A DNA stretch of 41,656 nucleotides from Salipiger abyssi (GTDB lineage Bacteria; Pseudomonadota; Alphaproteobacteria; Rhodobacterales; Rhodobacteraceae), in the NCBI RefSeq assembly GCF_017311415.1, contig NZ_JAEKIS010000027.1, positions 1 to 41,656 of the forward strand. Direction: 5' to 3'. The position numbers and the translations under genes were made by a program. How positions within the stretch are numbered: position 1 is the stretch's first letter; every line of letters starts with the position of its first letter. Shown in pieces: positions 32,609 to 40,525 of the stretch. The notes under the pieces are model-generated. The model was not told the origin of the DNA. It was given only the letters and a program-made list of their open reading frames with translations, and did no database searches.

Positions 32609-32958
32609 TCGTGCCGGCACAACGGCTCGCCATCGTGATCGCGACGCAGCCGGTGGACTTTCGCTGCGGTCATGATGCGCTGGCGGCGATTGTCCAGACG
32701 CGGCTCGGACTCGACCCGCACTCGGGGCTGATGGTGGTGTTCCGTTCGAAGCGGAAGGACCGGGCGAAGATCCTGGTCTGGGACGGCAGCGGACTTGTGC
32801 TCGTCTACAAGCGGCTCGAGTCGAGTTGCTTCTCCTGGCCGCGGGTTCAGGAGGGCGTGGCGCGGATTTCCCGAGCTCAGTTCGAAGCTTTGTTCGACGG
32901 GCTCCAGTGGCAGCGCCTGGACGCACGACAGGTGGTGCAGCCGGGGGCAGCCGCCTAA
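32605..32958 (+). CDS. tnpB: IS66 accessory protein TnpB (IS66 Orf2)
   Basis: The 117-residue protein matches IS66 Orf2. It shows T-Q-P-V-D-F-R-C-G-H-D-A-L-A near the start, then V-V-F-R-S-K-R-K-D-R-A-K-I-L-V-W-D-G-S-G and L-V-Y-K-R-L-E. It is needed for transposition of these elements, though its exact job is unclear. It starts at ATG 32605 inside the tnpA stop. Confidence 0.93.
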   Translation: MIVPAQRLAIVIATQPVDFRCGHDALAAIVQTRLGLDPHSGLMVVFRSKRKDRAKILVWDGSGLVLVYKRLESSCFSWPRVQEGVARISRAQFEALFDGLQWQRLDARQVVQPGAAA

Positions 32959-33014
32959 GCAACCTATTGCTTTGGCTTTATTTTGTTGCGATTTCCGGGC
33001 GGTGCGATAGACTC

Positions 33015-34724
33015 ATGGGCATGACGCCGCCGCTCGATCCTGCGCTCCTGGACCGCCTGCCTCCCGAGGTTCGGGCGGTGCTCGAGGCGCAGGCCTTCGC
33101 CCTTTCCGCCGAGCGGGCGCACCGCCAGCATCTGGAAAGCGAGCATGCCGCGTTGCAGGCCTGTGCTGCGAGGACGGCGGCGGAAAAGGCGGTCATGGCC
33201 GCCGAGAACACCCGGATGAAGGAGCTTCTGGAAGATCTGGCGCCGCTGCTCCGGCAGCTCCGCCTCGCCCGGTTCGCGCCCAGCTCGGAGAAGCTCGACC
33301 CCGACCAGCTTCAGCTGTGCTTCGAGGATCTCGAACAGGCCGTCGCCGCGGTGAAGGAGAAGCACAGGGAAAAGGACGCGCCCGGCGCGGAAGCCGAAGA
33401 GGCGCCTGCGACCGGCAAGCGCCGCGGGCGGCCGACGAAGGAAGAGGCCCCCGTCCGTCGTTCACTGCCGAAGGATCTGCCGCGGATCGAGAAACGGATC
33501 GAGCCCGACAGCCTGATCTGTCCGTGCGGCTGCGGCCAGATGGTGCAGATCGGCGAGGACCGCTCGGAACGTCTCGATATCGTTCCCGCCCAGCTGCGGG
33601 TGATCGAGACCGTCCGCCCGCGCTACGCCTGCCCGAAGGGGCGCGCGGGCATCGTCCAGGCGCCGCCGCCCGCCTGGCTGATCGAGGGTGGGCTGCCCAC
33701 CGAAGCGTTCATCGCCTGGCTCCTGGTCTCGAAATATGCCGACGCGCTGCCGCTCTACCGGCTCTCGCAGATCCTCGCCCGCTCCGGCGTGGTGATCGAC
33801 CGCTCGACGCTGGCCGACTGGGTGGGGCGGGCGGCGTTCCACCTCGATGCGATCGTCCGGCGGATGATGGAGCACCTGAAGCGCTCGACCAAGCTCTTCA
33901 TGGACGAAACGACTGCGCCGGTGCTGGATCCGGGTCGCGGCCGGACCAAAACGGGGTTCATCTGGGCCCTGACACGTGATGATCGACGATGGTCCGGGCC
34001 GGGACCGGCGATCACCGTGTTCACTTATGCGCCCGGTCGGGGCGGCACCCATGCCGAGGAAATCCTCAAGGGCTTCGATGGGGTGCTGCAAGTCGACGGA
34101 TACGCAGGCTACAACCGGCTGACGAAGGCGGCGCGGACGGGCGGCAAGCCGATCACGCTGGCCTACTGCTGGGCGCATGCGCGCAGGGAGCTGATCAAGG
34201 CCACGCCCAAGACAGGCTCGCCGATCGCAGCCGAGGCTTTGGCGCGGATCGCCCGGCTCTACGCCATCGAGAAAGAGATCCACGGCCGTTCCGCCGAAGA
34301 GCGCCTGGCCCTCCGACGCGAACGTTCCGCTCCGCTGGTCGCCGACCTTAGCGCCTGGGTGCGCGAGCAGGCGGCGCGCCTCTCGCCGAAGTCCCGCATG
34401 GGCAAGGCGCTGCGCTACGTCCTGAAGCACTGGGACGGGCTGGTGCGCTTCCTGGACGATGGCCGCATCGAGATGGACTCGAACCCGGTCGAAAATTCGA
34501 TCCGCCCGATTGCCCTCCAGCGCAAGAACAGCCTTTTTGCGGGTCATGATGAGGGCGGGCGTCATTGGGCCTGCGCGGCCTCGGTCATCGCCACCTGCAA
34601 GTTGAACGGCGTCGAACCATTCGCCTGGATGAAGGCCACGCTGGAGGCCATCGCGAAGGGGCACCCGCAGTCGCGGATCGACGAACTGATGCCGTGGAAC
34701 TTCAGGCCCCTCGCCGCGGGCTGA
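33015..34724 (+). CDS. tnpC: IS66 transposase TnpC (DDE)
   Basis: The 569-residue protein starts at ATG 33015; an ATG at 33021 is equally usable. An N-terminal coiled coil (~25-85) and linker precede a Cys-rich zinc-finger-like region with C-P-C-G-C-G near 170. A DDE core follows with Asp297 (M-D-E-T-T-A), Asp361 (V-D-G-Y-A-G-Y-N) and Glu493 (N-P-V-E-N-S-I-R-P). The IS66 C-terminal segment ends in D-E-L-M-P-W-N-F. All catalytic residues are present, so the element may be active. Confidence 0.95.
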   Translation: MGMTPPLDPALLDRLPPEVRAVLEAQAFALSAERAHRQHLESEHAALQACAARTAAEKAVMAAENTRMKELLEDLAPLLRQLRLARFAPSSEKLDPDQLQLCFEDLEQAVAAVKEKHREKDAPGAEAEEAPATGKRRGRPTKEEAPVRRSLPKDLPRIEKRIEPDSLICPCGCGQMVQIGEDRSERLDIVPAQLRVIETVRPRYACPKGRAGIVQAPPPAWLIEGGLPTEAFIAWLLVSKYADALPLYRLSQILARSGVVIDRSTLADWVGRAAFHLDAIVRRMMEHLKRSTKLFMDETTAPVLDPGRGRTKTGFIWALTRDDRRWSGPGPAITVFTYAPGRGGTHAEEILKGFDGVLQVDGYAGYNRLTKAARTGGKPITLAYCWAHARRELIKATPKTGSPIAAEALARIARLYAIEKEIHGRSAEERLALRRERSAPLVADLSAWVREQAARLSPKSRMGKALRYVLKHWDGLVRFLDDGRIEMDSNPVENSIRPIALQRKNSLFAGHDEGGRHWACAASVIATCKLNGVEPFAWMKATLEAIAKGHPQSRIDELMPWNFRPLAAG

Positions 34725-34813
34725 GGCTGCACTCCGACAAACCCAAGACTGCACCAAATATTGCAAACTTCATTGCAGTCTAAGCCTTCCGGGGAGGACG
34801 ACCGGCGACAGCG

Positions 34814-35443
34814 TCAAGTCCCCTGAGCAATGGCCTCAAAACCTCGCTTACGTTTTATCGCCCGCGAAAGCGTGCTCTCCGATACGTCGAAGCGCTGTGC
34901 CGCTTGCGCGTAAGTCTTACCGTCCTGATGGATGTAGCGGTGCGCTTCGATGATCTTGGCCTCGGTCAGCTTGCGCGGCCTGCCAATCGCCGAGCCGCGT
35001 TCTCGCGCAGCCCGTAGGCCGTTCATGGTATTCTCGCGGATAAGATCGCGGTGAAACTCGGCCACAGCCGCGAAGACGTGATAGACAAGCCGCCCGCCGA
35101 AGCTGGTCGTGTTGATCCCTTCTGTCAGCGAGTGGAACTGCACGTCGAGATTGGAGAAGCGCGTCAGAAGGTCAGCCAAGTGGAAGGATGATCGCCCCAG
35201 ACGGTCCAGCTTGTAGACGACGAGCATGTCACCGCTCGCAAGATACTCGAGCATCTCATCCAGGCCTGGCCGAGCGGTGTGTGCGCCGGAGACACCATGA
35301 TCATAGAACACCTGCTCGCACCCCGCGCGTTGCAAGGCGTCGAGCTGCATGTCGAGGCGCTGGTCCTCCGTGCTGACCCGCGCATAGCCGATCAAACGCC
35401 CCTTGTAGCTGCCGGGATCGATGGGAGCTGGCCACAGGTTCAT
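34814..35443 (-). CDS. Serine recombinase (resolvase/invertase), C-terminus replaced by IS66
   Basis: The protein has 209 residues from ATG 35443; an ATG at 35464 is also in frame. The catalytic domain carries Ser24 in G-Y-A-R-V-S-T-E-D-Q, D-R-L-G-R-S, and the helix E with F-A-A-V-A-E-F-H-R-D-L-I-R-E-N-T. A Hin-like helix-turn-helix follows (K-T-Y-A-Q-A-A-Q-R-F-D-V-S-E-S-T-L-S-R-A-I-K). IS66 inserted eight residues before the native end, so the last ~12 residues now come from IS DNA. The DNA-binding domain is nearly whole, so activity may survive. Before insertion it lay directly upstream of the RelE-like-fusion gene on the same strand. Confidence 0.9.
   Translation of the reverse strand: MNLWPAPIDPGSYKGRLIGYARVSTEDQRLDMQLDALQRAGCEQVFYDHGVSGAHTARPGLDEMLEYLASGDMLVVYKLDRLGRSSFHLADLLTRFSNLDVQFHSLTEGINTTSFGGRLVYHVFAAVAEFHRDLIRENTMNGLRAARERGSAIGRPRKLTEAKIIEAHRYIHQDGKTYAQAAQRFDVSESTLSRAIKRKRGFEAIAQGT
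34852..34859. repeat. IS66 target-site duplication, right copy (GTTTTATC)
   Basis: It is identical to 32071-32078 and abuts the right IS terminus at 34851. Confidence 0.92.
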
Positions 35444-35464
35444 AATCTCGCCCTTTCCGTGCAT

Positions 35465-35907
35465 TTGGGGCTGGCAAAACCCATCCCTTCTGCTGGTCGT
35501 GTCCCAAGGATGCTCCCCCGTTCACGCTGTCGCGTAACACGTTGATCTTCCGTTGCTGCGCTTGACCTTTGCGCGATGTCTTTCCATATTCTGTTCATAG
35601 TCAAAACCGATCGGTTTTGATTGCATCATGTGCAGGCATTCCGGGCAATATCGCACATCGAGTCGCGGCATTCTATCCACGGAAAACTTCGGTTATTTGG
35701 GGTGTATCCATCCTAAAACGTAGCGATGCGTTTCGATATGCCATTATTGATGCACAGAAATGCACAAAAAATGGATTGACAAATAATTATATTTCAAAAT
35801 GTTTGCATATATTTTCAGTTTATAATATAGTTCACTGCGTATCGAAAAAGAATAACAAGCGATACGATGAGGGTGTGTCGAACGCAAAAGGAATTGCGAG
35901 GACACAC
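35465..35907. other. Regulatory region between resolvase and exported-protein genes
   Basis: This ~440-bp divergent intergenic region holds no convincing gene. It contains the perfect 20-bp palindrome at 35601-35620, a consensus TATAAT at 35821-35826 in very AT-rich DNA, a TTGACA at 35776 (too distant from that TATAAT to pair), and the GAGG ribosome-binding site of the exported protein. Resolvase recombination (res) sites could lie in the GC-richer left part, but I could not define subsites. Confidence 0.5.
35601..35620. promoter_or_regulatory. Perfect 20-bp palindrome TCAAAACCGA/TCGGTTTTGA
   Basis: Two 10-base arms are exactly complementary with no spacer. It lies 158 bp upstream of the resolvase start and 288 bp upstream of the exported-protein start. 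The geometry fits a dimeric repressor operator or a recombinase site; no cognate protein is evident. Confidence 0.6.
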
Positions 35908-36468
35908 ATGAGACAGATGACGAAAACAAACAAGATATTCGGCGCAGTCGCGGGCGCGGCTATGGCTGTTGGTGGGCTCTTCGCGGCGAATGACGCCCAA
36001 GCAGCTCAACCGTTCGCAAAAGGTAGTGATTGCGTCTATTCGCAAGATGTGCTTCCAACCAATGCAACATTTCGTTCAGACGATTATTCCTCTTTGAGTA
36101 GCACCCAAACAGCTGATATGGTTGTACTCGTTGGTGACTTTGCTGAGCGCGGCGGGGTCGGAGTGCTTGTTGTCGTTGCAGATGACTTGCTTGGCAAAGA
36201 GGCCAGTTCAGGAAACGTAATTACCCCTGAATATCTGGGAGGCTTATTCAAAAGAAAACTGGACAATGCAAATGTTCCATCGCTTGTTTGCTACGGATAC
36301 AGTGAATCATTCACTACAACATCAGCCGTCATTGGCATGGGGAGTGATTATCTTGAAGGTAACATGACCGCAGCAGATGCTTACAGAAAACTTGACAGCG
36401 TAATTGAAGACTATCTGGCGTCTAGAGGTCTAGCATCCCTAGACATACCTGCTGCTACGCCCAACTAA
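35908..36468 (+). CDS. Exported hypothetical protein
   Basis: The 186-residue protein starts at ATG 35908, with GAGG six bases upstream. A clear Sec signal peptide (K-T-N-K-I-F-G-A-V-A-G-A-A-M-A-V-G-G) ends at about A-Q-A/A-Q, residue ~33. The mature part has two cysteines that could pair (G-S-D-C-V-Y, S-L-V-C-Y-G-Y), a V-V-L-V-G-D-F...G-V-L-V-V-V-A-D-D beta-rich core, and a helical tail. No family was recognised. It probably acts in the periplasm or outside the cell. Its stop is 1 bp from the stop of the convergent coiled-coil gene. Confidence 0.65.
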   Translation: MRQMTKTNKIFGAVAGAAMAVGGLFAANDAQAAQPFAKGSDCVYSQDVLPTNATFRSDDYSSLSSTQTADMVVLVGDFAERGGVGVLVVVADDLLGKEASSGNVITPEYLGGLFKRKLDNANVPSLVCYGYSESFTTTSAVIGMGSDYLEGNMTAADAYRKLDSVIEDYLASRGLASLDIPAATPN

Positions 36469-36469
36469 A

Positions 36470-37327
36470 CTAGAATGCGCTTAACTGATTAAACTCAACA
36501 CTCGATCTGGCGATTTCGGCATCTACTGATTTTTCAACCCCGTCAGCGGCAAGAGACGTACCTTTCTCCTGATAAGAACTTTTCGTTACTGACACGCCGT
36601 AACTATCAGCTCTATCCAAATATTCCTGTCTCTTCTCAGAAGTGAGAGTTCCTTCTGCCATTTCTCGCTGAGCGTCGTCATGGAGTCTATTTAAGTCATC
36701 CAATCGCGCTTCTTTACGCGTTTTTTCGGTAACGCGGTCTTCACGCAGTTCGTTCAAATAGTCTTCGTTTACGATTCCCCAGTCATCAACCGGAACACCT
36801 GCCGCCTGCAGTAATCGTTGATGTTGTGGGTTTGTTGGATCAAGATCCCCCTGTTCTGCAAGAACCTGTAACAGTTCGTCGATTGCCGCAATCTGTTTGT
36901 TCAATACATCGATCTCACCACGAATAACCTCTATCTCCTCATTAAGACGATCGAGTAGCTCGAGGAATAGAACGTCATCACTCTGTTCCTGCGCCTTCTT
37001 CTGCGCTTCGTCGGTGGCTTGCATCGTTGCTTCTGCGCCGGAACGTGCCATGAGACCTGCAAGAACGGCGGTGAACGGTAGACCCGAGCTTTGCATGAGG
37101 ATTTGGACGCTGCGCTTGAACGCCTCGTCATCGAGCAGTGCCCTGCTGTTCAAGGAATCTGTCACGCCGTCCATCCGGCGTTCGATATCGCTACGCGGAT
37201 CAAGCGGCAGGGACAAGCTTGTCTCTACTCCGATATTTCCCATAGGCGCGTCCACGACAGCTTGGAACACTGCGCGATTCATCCCCTTGGGACTCTCCCT
37301 GTTAAATTCCGGCATTAAATGTGCCAT
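36470..37327 (-). CDS. Hypothetical coiled-coil protein
   Basis: The 285-residue acidic protein has no signal peptide. A mildly hydrophobic stretch at ~85-100 (L-P-F-T-A-V-L-A-G-L-M-A-R-S-G) is followed by a predicted long coiled coil (~105-160: E-L-L-D-R-L-N-E-E-I-E-V-I-R-G-E-I-D-V-L). A second charged helical region covers ~190-240. No family was recognised. It is convergent with the exported protein with a single base between the stops. Moderate AT content suggests accessory origin. Confidence 0.6.
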   Translation of the reverse strand: MAHLMPEFNRESPKGMNRAVFQAVVDAPMGNIGVETSLSLPLDPRSDIERRMDGVTDSLNSRALLDDEAFKRSVQILMQSSGLPFTAVLAGLMARSGAEATMQATDEAQKKAQEQSDDVLFLELLDRLNEEIEVIRGEIDVLNKQIAAIDELLQVLAEQGDLDPTNPQHQRLLQAAGVPVDDWGIVNEDYLNELREDRVTEKTRKEARLDDLNRLHDDAQREMAEGTLTSEKRQEYLDRADSYGVSVTKSSYQEKGTSLAADGVEKSVDAEIARSSVEFNQLSAF

Positions 37328-37659
37328 GTTACTGTCCCCACACCTGCATTTTTGGCGGTGTATTTTTGCCCCTTATGAGGCTTTTATGGACTTATGGTAA
37401 TGGAGAAGTCTTAATAAAATTATAAATATATGTAAAATTTGAAGTAATAGTTGAGTGAATTCTTAAACCCTCTAAATTCAACTATAGGATGTGTGCTTCA
37501 ATTGCTGCGCCTTTACTTTTGCGATGCCGCTTTGACTTGCTGTAGGCACAATATTCGCAGCTCTCATATTAATCATTTTGCTCTAAAATCGGCCCTGTAT
37601 GCAACCGAAGCGGTATTGCTCTTCAGATTTACGCCTTATTAAGCTGTTGCATGCTATGC

Positions 37660-37738
37660 TTCGGTATGGACTCTACCCTTTTAGAGTCCCTGTATTATCC
37701 ACAATACTGGCGGATCGCTTCGGCGGACCGCCTTTTTT
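37660..37738 (+). ncRNA. Candidate small RNA with terminal hairpin
   Basis: A perfect 8-bp hairpin (37668-37689) is followed 20 bases on by a GGCGG...CCGCC stem with one bulge and six T residues (37733-37738). An extended -10-like TGCTATGCT lies just upstream at 37652-37660, but no good -35 does. No ORF is ended by this terminator. Support comes only from these structures. Confidence 0.25.
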
Positions 37739-37810
37739 GTGTGGTTTTGGATGTGGGGTCGATGAGCCCGAGCCTGCCGCGCGGAGATCATGCCAAAAAA
37801 CAGCCAATAA

Positions 37811-37827
37811 TTGACAAAATTTGCCAA
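37811..37827 (+). promoter_or_regulatory. parDE promoter -35 and candidate ParD operator
   Basis: TTGACAAA-A-TTTGCCAA is an inverted repeat with 7 of 8 arm bases matching. Its left arm is a perfect -35 hexamer, with GATGAT 18 bases further on as a possible -10 (37835-37840). It is 34 bp before the parD start. ParD proteins repress their own promoter, which fits. Confidence 0.5.
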
Positions 37828-37860
37828 GGCGTGCGATGATGAAGGAAAGGAGATTTCGCC

Positions 37861-38097
37861 ATGGCAACAATGAATGTATCCCTGCCCGACCCCATGAAAG
37901 AATGGGTGGAGGCGCAGGCTCGGGGCGGGCGCTACACCAACGCCAGCGACTATGTGCGCGACCTCATCCGCAAGGACCAGGACCGCTCGGCCAAGGTTGC
38001 GTCGATGCAAAGGCTTGTCACCGAAGCGCTGGAGAGCGGTATCGTAGAGGGTTTCGACATGGGCGCGTTGCAACGAGAATTTGATGAGGGTGTGTGA
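37861..38097 (+). CDS. parD: Type II antitoxin, ParD family
   Basis: The 78-residue protein starts at ATG 37861 behind AAGGAAAGGAG. The N-terminal ribbon-helix-helix (M-N-V-S-L-P-D-P-M-K-E-W-V, then S-D-Y-V-R-D-L-I-R-K-D) is characteristic of ParD. The flexible C-terminal half would wrap the toxin. The stop overlaps the parE GTG start, ensuring coupled synthesis. Confidence 0.93.
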   Translation: MATMNVSLPDPMKEWVEAQARGGRYTNASDYVRDLIRKDQDRSAKVASMQRLVTEALESGIVEGFDMGALQREFDEGV

Positions 38098-38387
38098 GCA
38101 AGTATCGTGTCAGCCGTAAAGCAGCCTCCGATCTGCGCAGCATCGCCCGCTACACGCAGGACACTTGGGGCGCTGTGCAACGGCGGAAATATCTTGAGGG
38201 GTTAGATAGTAGCTTTCGTCGGCTTGCCGCGATGCCGCAGCTTGCCGCCCAACGATACGACATCGATCCGCCCGTTCGTATCTTCCGCTATGAAAGTCAT
38301 CTGATCGTCTACGTCGAGGAAGACAGCGGTGTCCTTATCCTCCGTGTCCGCCACCATAGCGAGGACTGGATGGATGCACCGCTGTAG
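38094..38387 (+). CDS. parE: Type II toxin, ParE family
   Basis: The 97-residue protein starts with GTG at 38094, overlapping the parD stop. It has the ParE pattern: Y-R-V-S-R-K-A-A-S-D-L-R-S-I-A-R-Y-T, W-G-x-x-Q-R-R-K-Y-L, then I-F-R-Y-E-S-H-L-I-V-Y and a late L-R-V-R-H-H-S-E-D-W. Family members poison DNA gyrase. It probably stabilises the mobile element. Confidence 0.93.
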   Translation: MSKYRVSRKAASDLRSIARYTQDTWGAVQRRKYLEGLDSSFRRLAAMPQLAAQRYDIDPPVRIFRYESHLIVYVEEDSGVLILRVRHHSEDWMDAPL

Positions 38388-38481
38388 AGCGGCTTTGCGT
38401 AAAAAAACTTCCTGAATAGCGCTTAATTATGGACGAAAAAAACGAACGCGCTGCAAGGTTCCCGCACCCAGATTCCTTTCT

Positions 38482-39675
38482 TTATTTGAAGGGTCTCCCT
38501 TGAAGATATGCTCCGGTATTTTTGTACTTAATTCGACTCTTGAGCAGCCTGTCGACCCCGGTTGCGACGGAGTTTTGCGTTATAGGTGGTAGGTTTTTGT
38601 GCTTATTTGCTAAGGCGCACAAAACTAGCCTTACCTCTTCATCCGATAATAGACTGTTTAAAACATTCTCAATAGTCTTGCTGTCAATCAGCCGTGAAAC
38701 TATTGGCGTAGAGCGCTTGAAAAATGCTGCCCCGATATCCGATGCTACGCTCTGAAGATGCCTGAGTCTCTCCCTCTCGTATGTGTATATTTCGTATGCG
38801 CGCTTTTCTTCCGGAAGTCTCGCCTCTATCATTTTTCTATGAAACATTATTAACCTCTTGACATCCCTTATAACCGCATTCACCGCATCTGTTACATCAA
38901 GCTCTACATCTTTCTGAATGAAGTGGCGAGCTTTGGTGGTCCACTTAAAACCCGAGTATAGAAGTGCATTTGAGTCAAGGTACAACTTTGTTGACCGCGT
39001 CTGGCTGTACGTTATTTTCACCTCTGGTTCTAGCAAATGATGGTGAAGGATAAAGTTCCTAAATCCTTTGATGAATTCGTGTCCTCCGGAGTTTCCCCCA
39101 ATCAAGCGCGAAAGGGCGCGACGGTATGGGGCGTCATCCTTCAATTTTGCATATCCGCGGATGCGACGACATACATCAACATATGAAGCGTAAAGTGCAG
39201 AGAAATTTAGCAAATTTGAAGTTGCTCTGGATCTTTCGCGAGCATAGGCATCTGTTTTGAATCCTTCAAGCTCGGCGGCTGTTTCCATGCCTGCCTTTGC
39301 AGCGTTGAGTGCCAACACGGCTTCGATCATGGCGGCACGTACAACCTCTAAATTGTTTAATGCGGTATCTATTTTATAATAAGGAGTGAACCGCAGAGCG
39401 AAAATCCAAGTATCCTCTCTCATGCTGGAAACGTATCTAGAAAACCCTTCCGGCTCATCCGTCTCGCAATGTGACATATATTCAGCAAGGGCGAATGCTC
39501 GTCCAATTTCGACAACACCTTTTTCCCCTAGAGGCCATTGCGATCTGTGTCGCTCGGGAAATTTCCTGATTAGGTCATAGTGTTGTCGAGGAGCCCCGTA
39601 ACCAGGTGAAGGAAATAGGTCGCGAGGTTTAAACCGGTGTCGCAAAATAAAGCTTTGAAAGTTCTCTGTTGGCAT
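38482..39675 (-). CDS. Hypothetical protein with HEPN-like RNxxxH motif
   Basis: The 397-residue, mostly helical protein starts at ATG 39675. No family is recognised as a whole. In the middle, F-R-N-F-I-L-H-H-H (Arg206, Asn207, His211) matches the R-N-x-x-x-H catalytic motif of HEPN ribonucleases. It is followed by a strand-like L-E-P-E-V-K-I, and preceded by helices such as Y-A-S-Y-V-D-V-C-R-R-I-R. HEPN RNases are common effectors in toxin-antitoxin and abortive infection systems. There is no MNT partner gene; the neighbours are ParDE and an HTH gene. Low GC relative to flanks suggests transfer. The function is inferred only from the short motif. Confidence 0.6.
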   Translation of the reverse strand: MPTENFQSFILRHRFKPRDLFPSPGYGAPRQHYDLIRKFPERHRSQWPLGEKGVVEIGRAFALAEYMSHCETDEPEGFSRYVSSMREDTWIFALRFTPYYKIDTALNNLEVVRAAMIEAVLALNAAKAGMETAAELEGFKTDAYARERSRATSNLLNFSALYASYVDVCRRIRGYAKLKDDAPYRRALSRLIGGNSGGHEFIKGFRNFILHHHLLEPEVKITYSQTRSTKLYLDSNALLYSGFKWTTKARHFIQKDVELDVTDAVNAVIRDVKRLIMFHRKMIEARLPEEKRAYEIYTYERERLRHLQSVASDIGAAFFKRSTPIVSRLIDSKTIENVLNSLLSDEEVRLVLCALANKHKNLPPITQNSVATGVDRLLKSRIKYKNTGAYLQGRPFK

Positions 39676-39801
39676 TTGGTTCTCGCGGTTTGTATGTAAA
39701 TGTAGCCGGAAACCTTCACGGTATACAAACTCTCATTACTGCATCAATGGATACCAATACGGAAGCCTCAATCAAAGAGTTGCGCTTCTCAATCGGCGCC
39801 A

Positions 39802-40398
39802 TTAGAGCGGAATCTTGAGGAGCAAGCCCCACAAATACCGGAAAAACGCTTCGGATGGCTCCAGGTTAAGTTCGTTGACGATGATGGTGCTGCTGGTCTC
39901 GAAATCGATTGGATCGAAGGGGCGTGTCTCTCGTTGGCCTGTTTCTGGATCGAGTCTCTCAAGCTGCTCAATTACATCATACTTTTCCGTTACCTTATTG
40001 TATTCAAGTAGTTTTTTTACGCGAGGGATAGCTTTCGGATCGCGCGCGCTGAAGCGCTTCACGGCGCGTCCGTTCTTGGTGAAGTACACCCGGTGGAGGA
40101 ACTCTGTTTCGTAGAGATGTGCGTATTTTTCTGGAACGCCACGATGTTTTTTGGCGAAGACGATCCGTGCTGGCATGGCCCGTCCAGGTATTGGCGGCAA
40201 GCGCATGAATCCGTAGCGATACAGATGCTCTCGCAGCTTCATGAAGACGTTTCGTGCGGTGACTTCCGAGAAGCCAGTCTCTTGCGCGGCCTGCTTGACG
40301 GTCTTGTCCTCGGCGAACGCCCTCACCAGCTTCTGCAAGCGATATTCCGAAAACTTAGCCCCTCGATATCGTCTGTTTTTCTGATTTGATACAGGCAC
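39802..40398 (-). CDS. Helix-turn-helix protein, function unknown
   Basis: The 198-residue basic protein starts at GTG 40398, chosen for AGGAAG six bases upstream. Residues ~18-55 contain an HTH (L-V-R-A-F-A-E-D-K-T-V-K-Q-A-A-Q-E-T-G-F-S-E-V-T-A-R-N-V-F), similar to those in transposase-like and small regulators. The middle is rich in Arg/Lys. The C-terminus ends with hydrophobic helices. It is divergent from the gene at 40526, with 127 bp between, and may regulate it. Confidence 0.6.
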   Translation of the reverse strand: MPVSNQKNRRYRGAKFSEYRLQKLVRAFAEDKTVKQAAQETGFSEVTARNVFMKLREHLYRYGFMRLPPIPGRAMPARIVFAKKHRGVPEKYAHLYETEFLHRVYFTKNGRAVKRFSARDPKAIPRVKKLLEYNKVTEKYDVIEQLERLDPETGQRETRPFDPIDFETSSTIIVNELNLEPSEAFFRYLWGLLLKIPL

Positions 40399-40525
40399 TT
40401 GCAGCTTCCTGAGCGCTTAATGAGACGACCTCTTCTTACGTTGATCGTTTTACCACGGCATCCGGTATCGAATAAACAGAGCATGCGTACGCTGAACCAA
40501 AACCTCAGTATTTTGGAGACGTATC

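Larger units (their letters stand above)
32079..34851 (+). mobile_element. Complete IS66-family insertion sequence (2773 bp)
   Basis: The left end begins GTAAGCGAGATTTTG and the right end, read inward on the minus strand, GTAAGCGAGGTTTTG; 16 of the first 20 bases match. A perfect 8-bp target duplication flanks it. It carries tnpA, tnpB and tnpC in order, all apparently intact. It has inserted near the 3' end of a serine resolvase gene, replacing its last codons. Confidence 0.95.
37328..37860. other. AT-rich gene-poor region upstream of parDE
   Basis: No gene is supported over ~530 bp. The left half is AT-rich without obvious structure. The right half contains a GGACTCTA/TAGAGTCC hairpin (37668-37675 and 37682-37689), a terminator-like stem with T6 (37709-37738) and the parDE promoter/operator. 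Short frames here lack ribosome-binding sites. Confidence 0.5.

Noticed and set aside
32045-32962. 305-codon minus-strand frame across IS66 tnpA/tnpB
   Set aside because: It is antisense to intact tnp genes. Only its last eight codons are meaningful, as the detached resolvase end.
33462-34766. 434-codon minus-strand frame opposite tnpC
   Set aside because: It is shadow of the DDE transposase gene.
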